Positions 9,088 to 18,069 of a stretch of 64,000 nucleotides of DNA are shown piece after piece. The notes under the pieces are model-generated. The model saw only the letters and a program-made list of their open reading frames with translations. It was not told the DNA's origin and did not search any database. Made by a program: the position numbers and the translations under genes. Source of the stretch: UBA4615 sp964399635. GTDB lineage: Bacteria > Pseudomonadota > Gammaproteobacteria > Burkholderiales > Burkholderiaceae_E. Location of the stretch: positions 1 through 64,000 of the forward strand of contig CAYNRU010000038.1 in NCBI GenBank assembly GCA_964399635.1, given 5' to 3'. Every line of letters starts with the position of its first letter. The stretch's first letter is position 1.

Positions 9088-10167
9088 TCAGCACACCACG
9101 GTCGGCGGCGCCCCGGCGGGGCGTTCGAGGATCTCGCCGATCCGCGCGACGGTCTCGCCCGCGGCGCGCAGCCGCGCGATCGCAGCGTCCGCGTCGGCCG
9201 CGGCGACCACGACCACCAGCCCGATCCCGCAGTTGAAGACGCGGTGCATCTCGGCGTCGGCAATGGCGCCCTCGCGCTGCAGCCATCCGAACAGCGGCGG
9301 CATCGTCCAGGCGTCGCGGTGCAGCACGGCCTGGCAGCCCTGCGGCAGCACCCGCGGCACGTTCTCCACCAGCCCGCCGCCGGTGATGTGGGCGATGCCC
9401 TTGACCGGCATCGCGCCGATCAGCGCGAGCATCGGCTTGACGTAGATGCGCGTCGGCGCCATCACCGCGTCGACGAAGGGCGCGCCGTGGAAATCGGCCC
9501 GCATCGCCGGCGCGTCGATCGAGCCGTGGGCGCGCTCGATCACGCGGCGCACCAGCGAGTAGCCGTTGGAGTGCGCGCCGCTCGAGGCCAGCCCCAGCAC
9601 CGCGTCGCCGGGCACGATCGAGCGGCCGTCGATCGCGGCCGACTTCTCGACCACCCCGACCGCGAAGCCGGCCAGGTCGTACTCGCCGTCTGGGTTCATG
9701 TCGGGCATCTCGGCGGTCTCGCCGCCGATCAGCGCGCATCCCGCCTGTTCGCAGCCGGTCGCGATGCCGCCGACCACGCGCGCGGCGGTGTCGACGTCGA
9801 GCCGCCCGCAGGCGAAGTAGTCGAGGAAGAACAGCGGCTCGGCGCCCTGCGCGAGGATGTCGTTGACGCTCATCGCGACCAGGTCGATGCCGACGGTGTC
9901 GTGCCCGTCGAGCGCGAAGGCGAGCCGCAGCTTGGTGCCCACGCCGTCGGTGCCCGACACCAGCACCGGCTCCCGGTAGCGCCTGGGCACCTCGAACAGC
10001 GCGCCGAATCCGCCGATGCCGGCGAGCACGCCCTCGCGCATCGTGCGCCGCGCCAGCGGCTTGATGCGCTCGACCAGCGCGTCGCCCGCGTCGATGTCGA
10101 CACCGGCGGCCTTGTAGGACAAGGGCGCCGCCGGGGAACCGGGGGGCCGGGGGGGCGTTGAGCTCAT
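9088..10167 (-). CDS. purM: Phosphoribosylformylglycinamidine cyclo-ligase
   Basis: PurM (AIR synthase) closes the imidazole ring, the fifth step of de novo purine synthesis, using ATP. The start includes SYKAAGVDIDAGDALVERIK. SGTDGVGTKLRLA is the ATP-binding loop; GIDLVAMSVNDI and GGETAEMPDMN are further family signatures. The 359-residue length is normal. It is divergent from hda across a short intergenic region, a common arrangement in betaproteobacteria. The tamA start lies about 40 bp downstream, so the three genes could share a transcript. Confidence 0.96.
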   Translation of the reverse strand: MSSTPPRPPGSPAAPLSYKAAGVDIDAGDALVERIKPLARRTMREGVLAGIGGFGALFEVPRRYREPVLVSGTDGVGTKLRLAFALDGHDTVGIDLVAMSVNDILAQGAEPLFFLDYFACGRLDVDTAARVVGGIATGCEQAGCALIGGETAEMPDMNPDGEYDLAGFAVGVVEKSAAIDGRSIVPGDAVLGLASSGAHSNGYSLVRRVIERAHGSIDAPAMRADFHGAPFVDAVMAPTRIYVKPMLALIGAMPVKGIAHITGGGLVENVPRVLPQGCQAVLHRDAWTMPPLFGWLQREGAIADAEMHRVFNCGIGLVVVVAAADADAAIARLRAAGETVARIGEILERPAGAPPTVVC

Positions 10168-10242
10168 GGCGATGGGGGTCCGGCCCGTCTGGCCGGGCCG
10201 ATACAATGGGGCAAACCGGATTGTACCGGCCAGCCTCCTCCC
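10168..10242. promoter_or_regulatory. Divergent purM/hda intergenic promoter region
   Basis: This 75-bp gap separates the divergent starts of purM and hda and must hold both promoters unless they lie within genes. On the plus strand GATACAATGGGG at about 10200-10211 carries a good minus-10 hexamer (TACAAT), about 35 bp before the hda GTG. No convincing minus-35 or purine-repressor palindrome was seen. Confidence 0.4.
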
Positions 10243-10956
10243 GTGACCCAGCTCGTCCTCGACCTCGGGCCGCCGCCCCCGCCGACCCTCGACAACTTCG
10301 TCGCCGGCGACAATCGCGAAGCGCTCGCCGCCGCGCGGGCGCTGCTCGACCCCGGCGCGGCCCCCGCCCGCTTCCTGTACCTGTGGGGGCCGCCCTCCAG
10401 CGGCCGCAGCCACCTGCTGCGGGCGCTGGCCGGCGCGCGCCCGCCGGGCCAGGCCCGCCTGCTCGGGCCGGACGACCCCGAGTCGCGGTTCGTGCACGAC
10501 CCGGCGGTCGGCCTGTGGCTGCTCGACGACTGCGACCGGCTCGACCCCGCCCGCCAGGCCGCCGCCTTCCATCTCTTCAACGCGGTGCAGGCGGACGCGG
10601 GCGCGGCGCTCGCCAGCGCCGGCGCCCAGCCGCCCGCGCAGTTGCCGCTGATCCCGGAGCTGGCCACTCGGCTCGGCTGGGGGCTGGTGCTGCAGTTGCG
10701 CAGGCTCTCCGATGCCGACGGCGCCCACGCGCTCGAGGCCATGCTGGCCGAGCGCGGGCTGCTCGCCGGGGCCGACGTCGTCGCCTGGCTGATGACCCAT
10801 GCGCCCCGCGACCTGGGAAGCCTGCGGGCGCTGGTCGACGCGATCGACGCCTACGCGCTCGCCCGAAAGCGCGCCGTCACCGTGCCGCTGCTGCGCGACT
10901 TCGCGCAGGCGGGGCTGCCGCTCGGGCCGCCCGGGGGGCCGGACGACTTGCCGTAG
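10243..10956 (+). CDS. hda: DnaA regulatory inactivator Hda
   Basis: Hda is a DnaA-like AAA+ protein that, with the DNA-loaded beta clamp, stimulates ATP hydrolysis by DnaA to prevent re-initiation. The N terminus MTQLVLDLG carries the QL-x-L-x-L clamp-binding motif of Hda. A P-loop-like LWGPPSSGRSHLL is followed by a Walker-B-like LWLLDDCDRL. The nucleotide-binding Lys is replaced (GRSH instead of GKTH), as is usual in Hda. 237 residues. The GTG start is supported by homology to the N-terminal clamp motif. Confidence 0.9.
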   Translation: MTQLVLDLGPPPPPTLDNFVAGDNREALAAARALLDPGAAPARFLYLWGPPSSGRSHLLRALAGARPPGQARLLGPDDPESRFVHDPAVGLWLLDDCDRLDPARQAAAFHLFNAVQADAGAALASAGAQPPAQLPLIPELATRLGWGLVLQLRRLSDADGAHALEAMLAERGLLAGADVVAWLMTHAPRDLGSLRALVDAIDAYALARKRAVTVPLLRDFAQAGLPLGPPGGPDDLP

Positions 10957-10969
10957 AATGCGAGCCGCG

Positions 10970-11644
10970 ATGCACCTGGCCCTCTTCGACCTCGACCACA
11001 CCCTCCTGCCGATCGACAGCGACTACGAATGGTCGCGGTTCCTGGTGCGGATCGGCGTGCTCGACGGCGAGGCCTACGAACGCGAGAACGACCGGTTCTA
11101 CCGCGAGTACCAGGCTGGCACGCTCGACATCGCCGAATTCCTGCGCTTTCAGCTGGCTCCGCTCGCCGCCCATCCCCGCGCCACGCTCGACGCCTGGCAC
11201 CGGCGCTTCATGGCCGAGGTGATCGAGCCGCGCATCCTGCCGGCGGCGCGCGCGCTGGTCGAGCGCCACCGCGCGCAGGGCGACCTGCTCGCGCTGGTGA
11301 CCGCGACCAACGCGTTCGTCACCGCCCCGATCGCGCGCGCCTTCGGCATCGAGCATCTCGTCGCCACCGGCATCGAGGACCGGGACGGCGAGTTCACCGG
11401 CCGCCCGCAGGGCACGCCGTCCTTCCGCGAGGGCAAGATCGTCCGCACCGAGGAATGGCTGGCATCGCTCGGCCACACGCTCGGCGGCTTCGGGCGCTCC
11501 TGGTTCTACAGCGATTCGCGCAACGACATCCCGCTGCTCGAGCGGGTCACCGACCCGATCGCCACCAACCCCGACGCGGTGCTGCACCAGGCCGCGATCG
11601 AGCGTGGCTGGCCGGTGGTCCGACTGTTCGAGGGCACCGCATGA
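10970..11644 (+). CDS. HAD-superfamily hydrolase, subfamily IB (SerB-like)
   Basis: A 224-residue haloacid-dehalogenase phosphatase. FDLDHTLLPIDSD near the N terminus is the catalytic DxD motif I; TATNAFVTAPIARAFG carries motif II; GKIVR and YSDSRNDIPLLE give motif III/IV acidic residues. This IB family includes phosphoserine and histidinol phosphatases, so the substrate cannot be assigned from sequence alone. ATG 10970 is preferred over ATG 10958 because the core strand begins immediately. It sits between hda and pcnB, a conserved betaproteobacterial order. Confidence 0.85.
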   Translation: MHLALFDLDHTLLPIDSDYEWSRFLVRIGVLDGEAYERENDRFYREYQAGTLDIAEFLRFQLAPLAAHPRATLDAWHRRFMAEVIEPRILPAARALVERHRAQGDLLALVTATNAFVTAPIARAFGIEHLVATGIEDRDGEFTGRPQGTPSFREGKIVRTEEWLASLGHTLGGFGRSWFYSDSRNDIPLLERVTDPIATNPDAVLHQAAIERGWPVVRLFEGTA

Positions 11645-11669
11645 CGCGCGCCCCGCGAAGGAGCGCACG

Positions 11670-13151
11670 TTGATCGTCGCCTTCATCAAGCGGCTGTTCG
11701 GCAGTGGCTCCGCCGGCGGGTCTCCCCCCGCCCCCGCAGCCCGCGCGAGCGCTGCCGCCGGCCCCAGGCTGCGCACCTACAAGGGCGCCGAGCTCGGCAT
11801 CCACCGCGACCAGATCTCGCAGGCCGCGATCCGCACCTGCGAGATCCTGCAGCGCGGCGGCTTCAAGGCCTTCGTGGTGGGCGGCGGCGTGCGCGACTCG
11901 CTGCTGAATCTCAAGCCCAAGGACTTCGACGTCGCCACCGACGCGACGCCCGAGCAGGTCCAGGCACTGTTCCGCCGCGCACGCATCATCGGACGCCGCT
12001 TCAAGATCGTCCACGTGATGTTCGGGCGCGAGACCATCGAGACCTCGACCTTTCGCGCGCTGCAGGTGGACGCCGAGACCGACGAGCACGGCCGCGTGCT
12101 GCGCGACAACCTGTTCGGGTCGCAGCAGGAGGACGCGCTGCGCCGCGACTTCACCGTCAACGCGCTGTACTACGACCCGATCTCCGACCAGGTCCTGGAC
12201 TACCTCGGCGGCGTGGCCGACCTGAAGGCCCGCACGCTGCGCATGATCGGCGACCCGGCCACCCGCTACCGCGAGGACCCGGTGCGGATGCTGCGCACGG
12301 TGCGCTTCGCCGCGAAGCTGGATTTCGGGGTCGACCCGGCGACGCTCGCGCCCATCGCCGAGCTGGCCGAACTCATCGAGAACGTGCCCTCGGCGCGGCT
12401 CTTCGACGAAATGCTGAAGCTGCTGGAGTCGGGCCACTCGCTCGCCTGCGTGCGCAAGCTGCGCGCCGAGGGCCTGCACCACGGCCTGCTGCCGATGCTC
12501 GACGTGATCCTCGAGCAGCCGCATGGCGAGCGCTTCATCGAGGTCGCGCTCGGCAACACCGACGAGCGCGTGCGTGCCGGCAAGTCGGTGTCGCCAGGCT
12601 TCCTGTTCGCGACGCTGCTGTGGCAGCTGGTCTCCGACCGCTGGCAGGCCCGCAAGGCCGCCGGCGAGCACTCCATCCCCGCGCTGATGGAGGCGATGGA
12701 CTCGGTGCTCGACGAGCAGGCGAGCAAGCTCGCAATCCAGCGTCGGCACATCGCCGACATGCGCGAGATCTGGGGCCTGCAGCCGCGCCTCGAGAAGACC
12801 GGGCGCGGCGCGCTGCGCGCGATGGAGCACCTGCGCTTTCGTGCCGGCTACGACTTCCTGCTGCTGCGCGTCGAGGCCGGCGAGCTGCCGGCGGAGCTCG
12901 GGCGCTGGTGGACCGATTTCATCGAAGGCGACCCGGTCGCGCGCGAGCAGCTGCTCGACGGGCGCCCGAGCGAGGCGCGCGGCACCGCGCCGCGCCGCCG
13001 GCGCCGGCGCAGCGGCGCGCGGCGCACCGAGGGCGAAGGCGGGGCGAGCGGCGGCGAGCCCGACCACGACACCGCCCGCGAGCCGCAGGAGGACGTGCGC
13101 TTCCGACCCCAGGGCGGGGGCACCCCCCGCGACCGCGACCCGCCGGCCTGA
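11670..13151 (+). CDS. pcnB: Poly(A) polymerase I PcnB
   Basis: PcnB adds 3' poly(A) tails that promote RNA decay. The nucleotidyltransferase core includes FVVGGGVRDSLLNLKPKDFD, with the two catalytic Asp residues in KDFDVATDA, and DALRRDFTVNALYYD downstream. The last 50 residues are a basic and acidic low-complexity tail (PRRRRRRSGARR), typical of betaproteobacterial PcnB. I chose TTG 11670 because GAAGGAG sits about 8 bases upstream and the product then begins with IVAFIKRLFG as in relatives. 493 residues. Confidence 0.92.
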   Translation: MIVAFIKRLFGSGSAGGSPPAPAARASAAAGPRLRTYKGAELGIHRDQISQAAIRTCEILQRGGFKAFVVGGGVRDSLLNLKPKDFDVATDATPEQVQALFRRARIIGRRFKIVHVMFGRETIETSTFRALQVDAETDEHGRVLRDNLFGSQQEDALRRDFTVNALYYDPISDQVLDYLGGVADLKARTLRMIGDPATRYREDPVRMLRTVRFAAKLDFGVDPATLAPIAELAELIENVPSARLFDEMLKLLESGHSLACVRKLRAEGLHHGLLPMLDVILEQPHGERFIEVALGNTDERVRAGKSVSPGFLFATLLWQLVSDRWQARKAAGEHSIPALMEAMDSVLDEQASKLAIQRRHIADMREIWGLQPRLEKTGRGALRAMEHLRFRAGYDFLLLRVEAGELPAELGRWWTDFIEGDPVAREQLLDGRPSEARGTAPRRRRRRSGARRTEGEGGASGGEPDHDTAREPQEDVRFRPQGGGTPRDRDPPA

Positions 13152-13161
13152 GCGGTTGCCG

Positions 13162-13653
13162 ATGGACGCGTGGGTCGACGCGTGGGTCGGCGTCGGCGCC
13201 AACCTCGGCGACCGGCGCGCCGCCCTCGAAGGCGCGATCGACGCGCTGCGCACCCTGCCCCGCACCCGGCTGCGCGCCCGCTCCCGGCTGTGGGTGAGCC
13301 CGCCACTCGACGCCGGCGGCCCCGACTACCTGAACGCGGTCGCGCGCCTCGCCACACGCCTGGACGCAGTCGGGCTGCTCGCGGCGCTCCAGACGATCGA
13401 GACCCGCTTCGGGCGGCTGCGGCCCTACCCCAACGCGCCGCGCACCCTCGACCTGGACCTGCTGCTGCACGGCGATGCGATCCTCGACACCCCGACCCTG
13501 ATCGTGCCCCATCCGCGGATGCTGCAGCGGGCCTTCGTGCTGCGTCCGATCGCCGACATCGACCCCGACCTCGTGGTGCCCGGACGCGGTCCGGTGCGAC
13601 AATGGCTCGGCGCGGTGGCATCGCAACCGTGCCGGCCCTGGACGGCGCCCTGA
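13162..13653 (+). CDS. folK: 2-amino-4-hydroxy-6-hydroxymethyldihydropteridine pyrophosphokinase
   Basis: FolK (HPPK) pyrophosphorylates 6-hydroxymethyl-7,8-dihydropterin in folate synthesis. Motifs: VGVGANLGDR near the start, then FGRLRPYPNAPRTLDLDLLL, which carries the R-x-x-RTLDLDLL signature and the metal-binding Asp pair, and PHPRMLQRAFVLRPIADI. 163 residues, normal. pcnB-folK-dgk is a conserved block. The C-terminal dozen residues are not conserved in HPPKs I know. Confidence 0.93.
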   Translation: MDAWVDAWVGVGANLGDRRAALEGAIDALRTLPRTRLRARSRLWVSPPLDAGGPDYLNAVARLATRLDAVGLLAALQTIETRFGRLRPYPNAPRTLDLDLLLHGDAILDTPTLIVPHPRMLQRAFVLRPIADIDPDLVVPGRGPVRQWLGAVASQPCRPWTAP

Positions 13654-13692
13654 CGCCGCCCGCCCGCGCGTATCCCCCGGCCCCCGACCCGA

Positions 13693-13875
13693 ATGACCGC
13701 GTTCCTCGCCCAGTTGCCGGTGCCGCTGCAGACGATCGTCCTGCTGGTGCTGTCCAACGTCTTCATGAGCTTCGTGCCGTTCGCGGTGTTCTACATGGGC
13801 CAGCCCCTGACGCTCGACGACCTGTGGGCCGCGCTGTGCCTGATGGGCGCGGTGTACTTCGTCTTCCGATCGTGA
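13693..13875 (+). pseudogene. Internally deleted DUF486 (DMT-type) small membrane protein
   Basis: An open frame of 60 residues. Its first part, PLQTIVLLVLSNVFMSF, matches the first helix of the DUF486 family, and its second part, VPFAVFYMGQPLTLDDLWAA with CLMGAVYFVFRS, matches the family's last helix. Family members as I recall them are about 110-115 residues and carry some 55-60 residues (the middle helices, with WYAHLK and LQVPANRIG segments) between these two parts. Here the two ends are fused in frame at SFVPF. The product would keep only two helices, so it is probably non-functional, though the intact frame means a shortened protein cannot be excluded. The neighbours folK and dgk are intact. 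Confidence 0.7.
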
Positions 13876-13900
13876 CGTTCCGCCCCGGAGCCCCTTCCCG

Positions 13901-14545
13901 ATGAATCCCTTCGACCGCTGGCGCCACATCGTCGTGGAGGGCCCGATCGGCGTGGGCAAGACCTCCCTCGCGCGGCGCCTGGCCGATCGCTTCGGCGCGC
14001 AGACCGTGCTCGAGGACCCGCAGGCCAACCCGTTCCTGGAGCGCTTCTATCGCGACAGCGTGCGTTACGCGCTGCCCACCCAGCTGTTCTTCCTGTTCCA
14101 GCGGGTCGGCCAGCTGCGCGACCTGACGCAGCGCGACCTGTTCCACCAGGCCGCGGTCGGCGACTTCCTGTTCGAGAAGGACCCGCTGTTCGCGCGGCTG
14201 ACGCTGTCGGACGACGAGCTCGCGCTGTACCGCCAGATCTACGACACCTTGCGCCCGCAGGCCCCGACGCCCGACCTGGTGATCTACCTGCAGGCGCAGC
14301 CCGACACGCTGGTGGAGCGCGTGCGGCGCCGTGGCGTCGCGAGCGAGGCGACCATCTCGGAGACGTACCTGCGGGCGCTGGGGGATGCCTACAGCCGCTT
14401 CTTCCACCACTACGACGCGGCGCCGCTGCTGATCGTGAACACCGAGCACCTGAACCCGGTCGAGCGCGACGCCGATTTCGAGCTGCTGCTGCAGCACGCC
14501 TGCGGCATGCGCGGCCGGCGCGAGTTCTTCAACCTCGCGCGCTGA
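13901..14545 (+). CDS. dgk: Deoxynucleoside kinase (deoxyadenosine/deoxyguanosine kinase family)
   Basis: A 214-residue dNK-family kinase that phosphorylates deoxynucleosides for salvage. IVVEGPIGVGKTSLARRLA is the P-loop; LEDPQANPFLERFY holds the substrate-facing acidic residue; RVRRRGVASE is the arginine-rich lid. Which purine deoxynucleoside is preferred cannot be read from the sequence. It follows folK as in many betaproteobacteria. The last 17 bp overlap the convergent hydrolase gene. Confidence 0.87.
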   Translation: MNPFDRWRHIVVEGPIGVGKTSLARRLADRFGAQTVLEDPQANPFLERFYRDSVRYALPTQLFFLFQRVGQLRDLTQRDLFHQAAVGDFLFEKDPLFARLTLSDDELALYRQIYDTLRPQAPTPDLVIYLQAQPDTLVERVRRRGVASEATISETYLRALGDAYSRFFHHYDAAPLLIVNTEHLNPVERDADFELLLQHACGMRGRREFFNLAR

Positions 14546-15350
14546 GCCCCGCGCCGCCGCGAACGAGGAAGGCCTCGATCGCGGCGTCGACCACGCCCGG
14601 ATGCGTGAGCGGCCCCATGTGGCCGAGCCCCTCGAAATCCATCCGCTCGCCGCGCGGCACCGCCGCGAGGATCTCCGCGGCGGGCGCGCGTCCGGAGCTC
14701 GGCGAGCGGCCGCCCACCATCACCAGCACCGGCACGTCGAGCGCGGCCAGGTCGGCCCGCGACAGGCCGTCGCTGAACAGCGCGTGCGCCCACCGGCCCA
14801 CGTCGCGCACCGAGCGCGCGATTGGCGCCCGCCGCGCCTCGGGCGTCGCGTCCCAGCTGCCCGCGCCCATCCAGAAATCGATGAAGCTGCGCGCGGCCGC
14901 ATCCTCGTCGTCGCGTGCGAGCGCCTCGAGCGACGCGCTCACGGCGTCGCGGATGCCTTGCACCGAGGGCTCGCAGCGCCGCGGGTCGCCGAGCAGCCAG
15001 AACATCGTCGGCTCGTAGACCGCCACCGAGCGCACGCGCGAACCGAGCAGGGCGGCCGCCTTCAGCGCGACCGCGCCGCCGTAGGAGTGGCCGACCAGGT
15101 GGATGCCGTCGCCGGCCTCCTCGAGCACCGGCTGCAGCAGCGCGAGCTCGGCCGCCAGGCCGTCGGCCGGCGCCTGCGGCCAGCCCGGGCTGCGCCCGGC
15201 GCCCAGTCCGTCGACGGCGAGCACCGTGAAACGGTCGGCGAGCCGTTCGGCGAGCGTGCGCCACTGGCCGCCCGTGCTCGCGTTGGAATGCAGGCACACG
15301 ACGACTGGGCCGGAGCCGCTGCGACGCACGTGGGGCACGGGGATGGTCAT
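14529..15350 (-). CDS. Alpha/beta-fold hydrolase
   Basis: A 273-residue alpha/beta hydrolase. VVVCLHSNASTGGQW gives the oxyanion region, and LVGHSYGG is the nucleophile elbow with the catalytic Ser. FEGLGHMGPLTHP supplies the C-terminal catalytic His, and VMVGGRSPSS precedes it near the expected acid position. The substrate is unknown. ATG 15350 was chosen since it opens directly on the first strand. The gene runs tail to tail with the deoxynucleoside kinase, with a 17-bp overlap. Confidence 0.85.
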   Translation of the reverse strand: MTIPVPHVRRSGSGPVVVCLHSNASTGGQWRTLAERLADRFTVLAVDGLGAGRSPGWPQAPADGLAAELALLQPVLEEAGDGIHLVGHSYGGAVALKAAALLGSRVRSVAVYEPTMFWLLGDPRRCEPSVQGIRDAVSASLEALARDDEDAAARSFIDFWMGAGSWDATPEARRAPIARSVRDVGRWAHALFSDGLSRADLAALDVPVLVMVGGRSPSSGRAPAAEILAAVPRGERMDFEGLGHMGPLTHPGVVDAAIEAFLVRGGAGLSARG

Positions 15351-15450
15351 GGGGGCGCTCAGGCGACGCTTCGGACGAGCCGGATCGTCCCGCATCGAAC
15401 CGGGCCGCGCAAGGCCGGGGGCGCGCCCCAGCCCGCGCGCACCCACCGGG

Positions 15451-16470
15451 TCAGCCGCGATAGCCGTCGGGGTTGCCGCTCTGCCAGCGCCAGCCGTCGG
15501 CGCACATCGCCTCGATGCCGAGCTCGGCCCGCCAGCCGAGCAGCGCCTGCGCTTGCGCCGGATCCGCGTAGCACGATGCGATGTCGCCCGGGCGCCGGTC
15601 GACGATGGCGTACGGGATCGGCCGGCCGCTCGCCCGCTCGAAGGCGGCCACCATCTCGAGCACCGAGTAGCCCTTGCCCGTGCCGAGGTTGACCGTCCAG
15701 GCGCCGGTCGTGTCGAACAGCCGGCGCAGCGCCGCGAGATGACCCTTCGCGAGGTCGACGACGTGGATGTAGTCGCGCACGCCGGTGCCGTCGGGCGTGG
15801 GCCAGTCGCCGCCGTAGACGCCGAGCCGCTCGCGCCTGCCCACCGCCACCTGCGCGACGAAGGGCATCAGGTTGTTGGGGACGCCCTGCGGATCCTCGCC
15901 GATGCGCCCGCTCGGATGCGCGCCCACCGGGTTGAAGTAGCGCAGCGTGCCGATCGCCCAGCGGGGGTCGGCCGCGGCGAGGTCCTGCAGGATGAACTCG
16001 GTCATCCACTTGGTCCGGCCGTAGGGGTTGGTGGGGCCGGTCCTGGAGTCCTCGCGGATCGGCACCGACTCCGGGTCGCCGTAGACAGTCGCCGACGAGC
16101 TGAAGACCAGCCGGCGCACACCCGCGGCGTCCAGGCCGCGCAGCAGCGCGAGGGTGCCGGCGACGTTGTTGTCGTAGTAGGCGAGCGGCTTGTCGACCGA
16201 CTCGCCGACCGCCTTCAGGCCGGCGAAGTGGATCGCGGCATCGAAGCGGCCCTCCTCCAGGAGTCCGCGCAACAGCGCCTCGTCTCGCACGTCGCCGACC
16301 ACCAGCGGCGCCTGGCGCCCGGTGATCGACTCGACGCGCCGCAGCGCCTCCCGGCTCGAGTTGGCGAGGTTGTCGAGGACGACGACCTCGAAGCCGGACT
16401 GAAGCAACTCGACGACAGTGTGCGAGCCGATGTAGCCGGCTCCGCCGGTCACGAGGATCCTGTCGCCCAT
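15451..16470 (-). CDS. galE: UDP-glucose 4-epimerase
   Basis: GalE interconverts UDP-glucose and UDP-galactose with bound NAD. The start ILVTGGAGYIGSHT is the NAD-binding GxxGxxG. HFAGLKAVGES, SSSATVYGDP (catalytic Ser) and YGRTK (catalytic Tyr-x3-Lys) follow, then YFNPVGAHPSG. 339 residues. The ATG at 16470 places the Rossmann motif about 8 residues in; an upstream in-frame extension to 16500 is unlikely. It is divergent from manC, so both genes probably feed polysaccharide sugar nucleotides. Confidence 0.94.
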   Translation of the reverse strand: MGDRILVTGGAGYIGSHTVVELLQSGFEVVVLDNLANSSREALRRVESITGRQAPLVVGDVRDEALLRGLLEEGRFDAAIHFAGLKAVGESVDKPLAYYDNNVAGTLALLRGLDAAGVRRLVFSSSATVYGDPESVPIREDSRTGPTNPYGRTKWMTEFILQDLAAADPRWAIGTLRYFNPVGAHPSGRIGEDPQGVPNNLMPFVAQVAVGRRERLGVYGGDWPTPDGTGVRDYIHVVDLAKGHLAALRRLFDTTGAWTVNLGTGKGYSVLEMVAAFERASGRPIPYAIVDRRPGDIASCYADPAQAQALLGWRAELGIEAMCADGWRWQSGNPDGYRG

Positions 16471-16568
16471 GCGACCTCCGGTGGGTTCCGTGGCGAGCAT
16501 GATCCCACGGGCCGCAGGCCCGCCGGGTACAATCCGTCCGATTCTTCCGTACGCTCATCGGATCCAAC
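16471..16568. promoter_or_regulatory. Divergent galE/manC intergenic promoter region
   Basis: A 98-bp gap between divergent starts. On the plus strand GGTACAATCC carries a TACAAT minus-10 at 16528-16533, about 36 bp before manC; no clear minus-35 is visible. Nothing recognisable for galE. Confidence 0.35.
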
Positions 16569-17999
16569 ATGCTGATTCCCGTCATCCTGTCCGGCGGCTC
16601 GGGTACCCGCCTCTGGCCGGTCTCGCGCGAAGCCTTCCCCAAGCCGTTCATGAAGCTCGGAGGCGACCTGAGCCTGCTGCAGCGGACCGTGTCGCGCTGC
16701 CTGCCGCTGGCCGACGGCGGGCGGGTCGCGATCGTCACGAACAAGGAGTACCTGTTCCAGACGCGCGACGAGATCGACCGGATGCCTTCGGCGCGCGGCA
16801 TCGCGTGCACGCAGCTGCTCGAGCCCACCGGGCGCAACACCGCCCCCGCGATCGCGGTGGCCGCGATGTGGGCCGAGCAGGTCTCGCCCGGCGCGACGCT
16901 GCTGGTGCTGCCGGCCGACCACCTCATCCCCGACGAGCCGGCCTTCCAGGCCGCCGCCCGCGACGCCGCCCGCATCGCCGCCGACGGCGCGCTGGTGCTG
17001 TTCGGCATCCAGCCCACCGCGCCCGAGACCGGCTTCGGCTACATCGAGACCGGCGACGCCGTGAGCGGCAGCAGCGCGCGGCGCGTGCGCCGCTTCGTCG
17101 AGAAGCCCGACGCAGCACGGGCCGCCGAGTTCCTGGTGGCCGGCAACTTCGTGTGGAACAGCGGCATGTTCTGCTTCAAGGCGAGCGCCATCCTCGAGGC
17201 GCTCGGCCGGCACGCGCCCGACGTGCTCGCGCAGGCGCAGGCAGCGTGGGCCGCGAGCGCCTCCGGCGCGCCCGGCGAGCGCATCGCGCTCGACGCCGCG
17301 ACCTTCAACGCCTGCCGCGACGTGTCCATCGACTACGCGGTGATGGAGAAGGCCGAGGGCGTCGTCGTGCTGCCCTCGACCTTCGGCTGGAGCGACATCG
17401 GCTCCTGGAAGTCGGTCGCCGAGCAGTTCGTGCCCGACGCGGATGGCAACACCGCGATCGGCGAGGCCATGTTCGTCGAGTCGGGTAACACGCACGTCCA
17501 GAGCGAGGACCGCCTGGTCGCGCTGGTGGGCGTGCACGACCTGCTGGTGGTCGACACGCCGGACGCGCTGCTGGTGGCGAGCAAGGATGCGAGCCAGCAG
17601 GTCAAGCAGATCGTCATGCGCCTGAAGGCCGCCGGCCACGACGCGGCCCGGCTGCACCGCACGGTGGCGCGCCCCTGGGGCACCTACACCGTGCTTCAGG
17701 AAGGCGCGCGCTTCAAGATCAAGCGCATCGAGGTCAAGCCCGGCCAGACCCTGTCGCTGCAGATGCACCATCACCGCAGCGAGCACTGGATCGTCGTGTC
17801 CGGCACGGCCAAGGTCACCTGCGACGACAAGACCTTCCTGGTCGCCGCCAACGAGTCCACCTACATCCCGATCGGCACCCGCCACCGCCTCGAGAACCCT
17901 GGCGTGCTCGACCTGGTGATGATCGAGGTGCAGTGCGGCGACTACCTCGGCGAGGACGACATCGTCCGCTTCGAGGACAAGTACGGCCGCACCGGCTGA
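16569..17999 (+). CDS. manC: Mannose-1-phosphate guanylyltransferase / mannose-6-phosphate isomerase
   Basis: A bifunctional type II PMI-GMP enzyme making GDP-mannose. The N-terminal nucleotidyltransferase domain starts with PVILSGGSGTRLWPVSRE (pyrophosphorylase signature) and FPKPF; VEKP is at about residue 180. The C-terminal cupin isomerase domain holds RPWGTYTVLQEG and the metal-binding LQMHHHRSEHW. 476 residues is the usual full length. It probably supplies capsule or LPS mannose together with galE. Confidence 0.93.
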   Translation: MLIPVILSGGSGTRLWPVSREAFPKPFMKLGGDLSLLQRTVSRCLPLADGGRVAIVTNKEYLFQTRDEIDRMPSARGIACTQLLEPTGRNTAPAIAVAAMWAEQVSPGATLLVLPADHLIPDEPAFQAAARDAARIAADGALVLFGIQPTAPETGFGYIETGDAVSGSSARRVRRFVEKPDAARAAEFLVAGNFVWNSGMFCFKASAILEALGRHAPDVLAQAQAAWAASASGAPGERIALDAATFNACRDVSIDYAVMEKAEGVVVLPSTFGWSDIGSWKSVAEQFVPDADGNTAIGEAMFVESGNTHVQSEDRLVALVGVHDLLVVDTPDALLVASKDASQQVKQIVMRLKAAGHDAARLHRTVARPWGTYTVLQEGARFKIKRIEVKPGQTLSLQMHHHRSEHWIVVSGTAKVTCDDKTFLVAANESTYIPIGTRHRLENPGVLDLVMIEVQCGDYLGEDDIVRFEDKYGRTG

Positions 18000-18008
18000 G
18001 TCGGGCTC

Positions 18009-18029
18009 GCGCGGGCCGCTGGCCCGCGC
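18009..18029 (+). terminator. Stem-loop after manC
   Basis: A 9-bp perfect stem (18009-18017 with 18021-18029) and a 3-base loop lie just after the manC stop. No T-tract follows, so intrinsic termination is uncertain. Confidence 0.35.
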
Positions 18030-18069
18030 TGCGGGCCGCCATGCGGGTTGATGTCGAGACCTTCACCGC

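Noticed and set aside
3410..9236. Long open frames on the plus strand opposite tamB and tamA
   Set aside because: Their translations are Arg/Pro/Ala-rich with no recognisable motif. They are antisense shadows of strongly supported genes in very GC-rich DNA.
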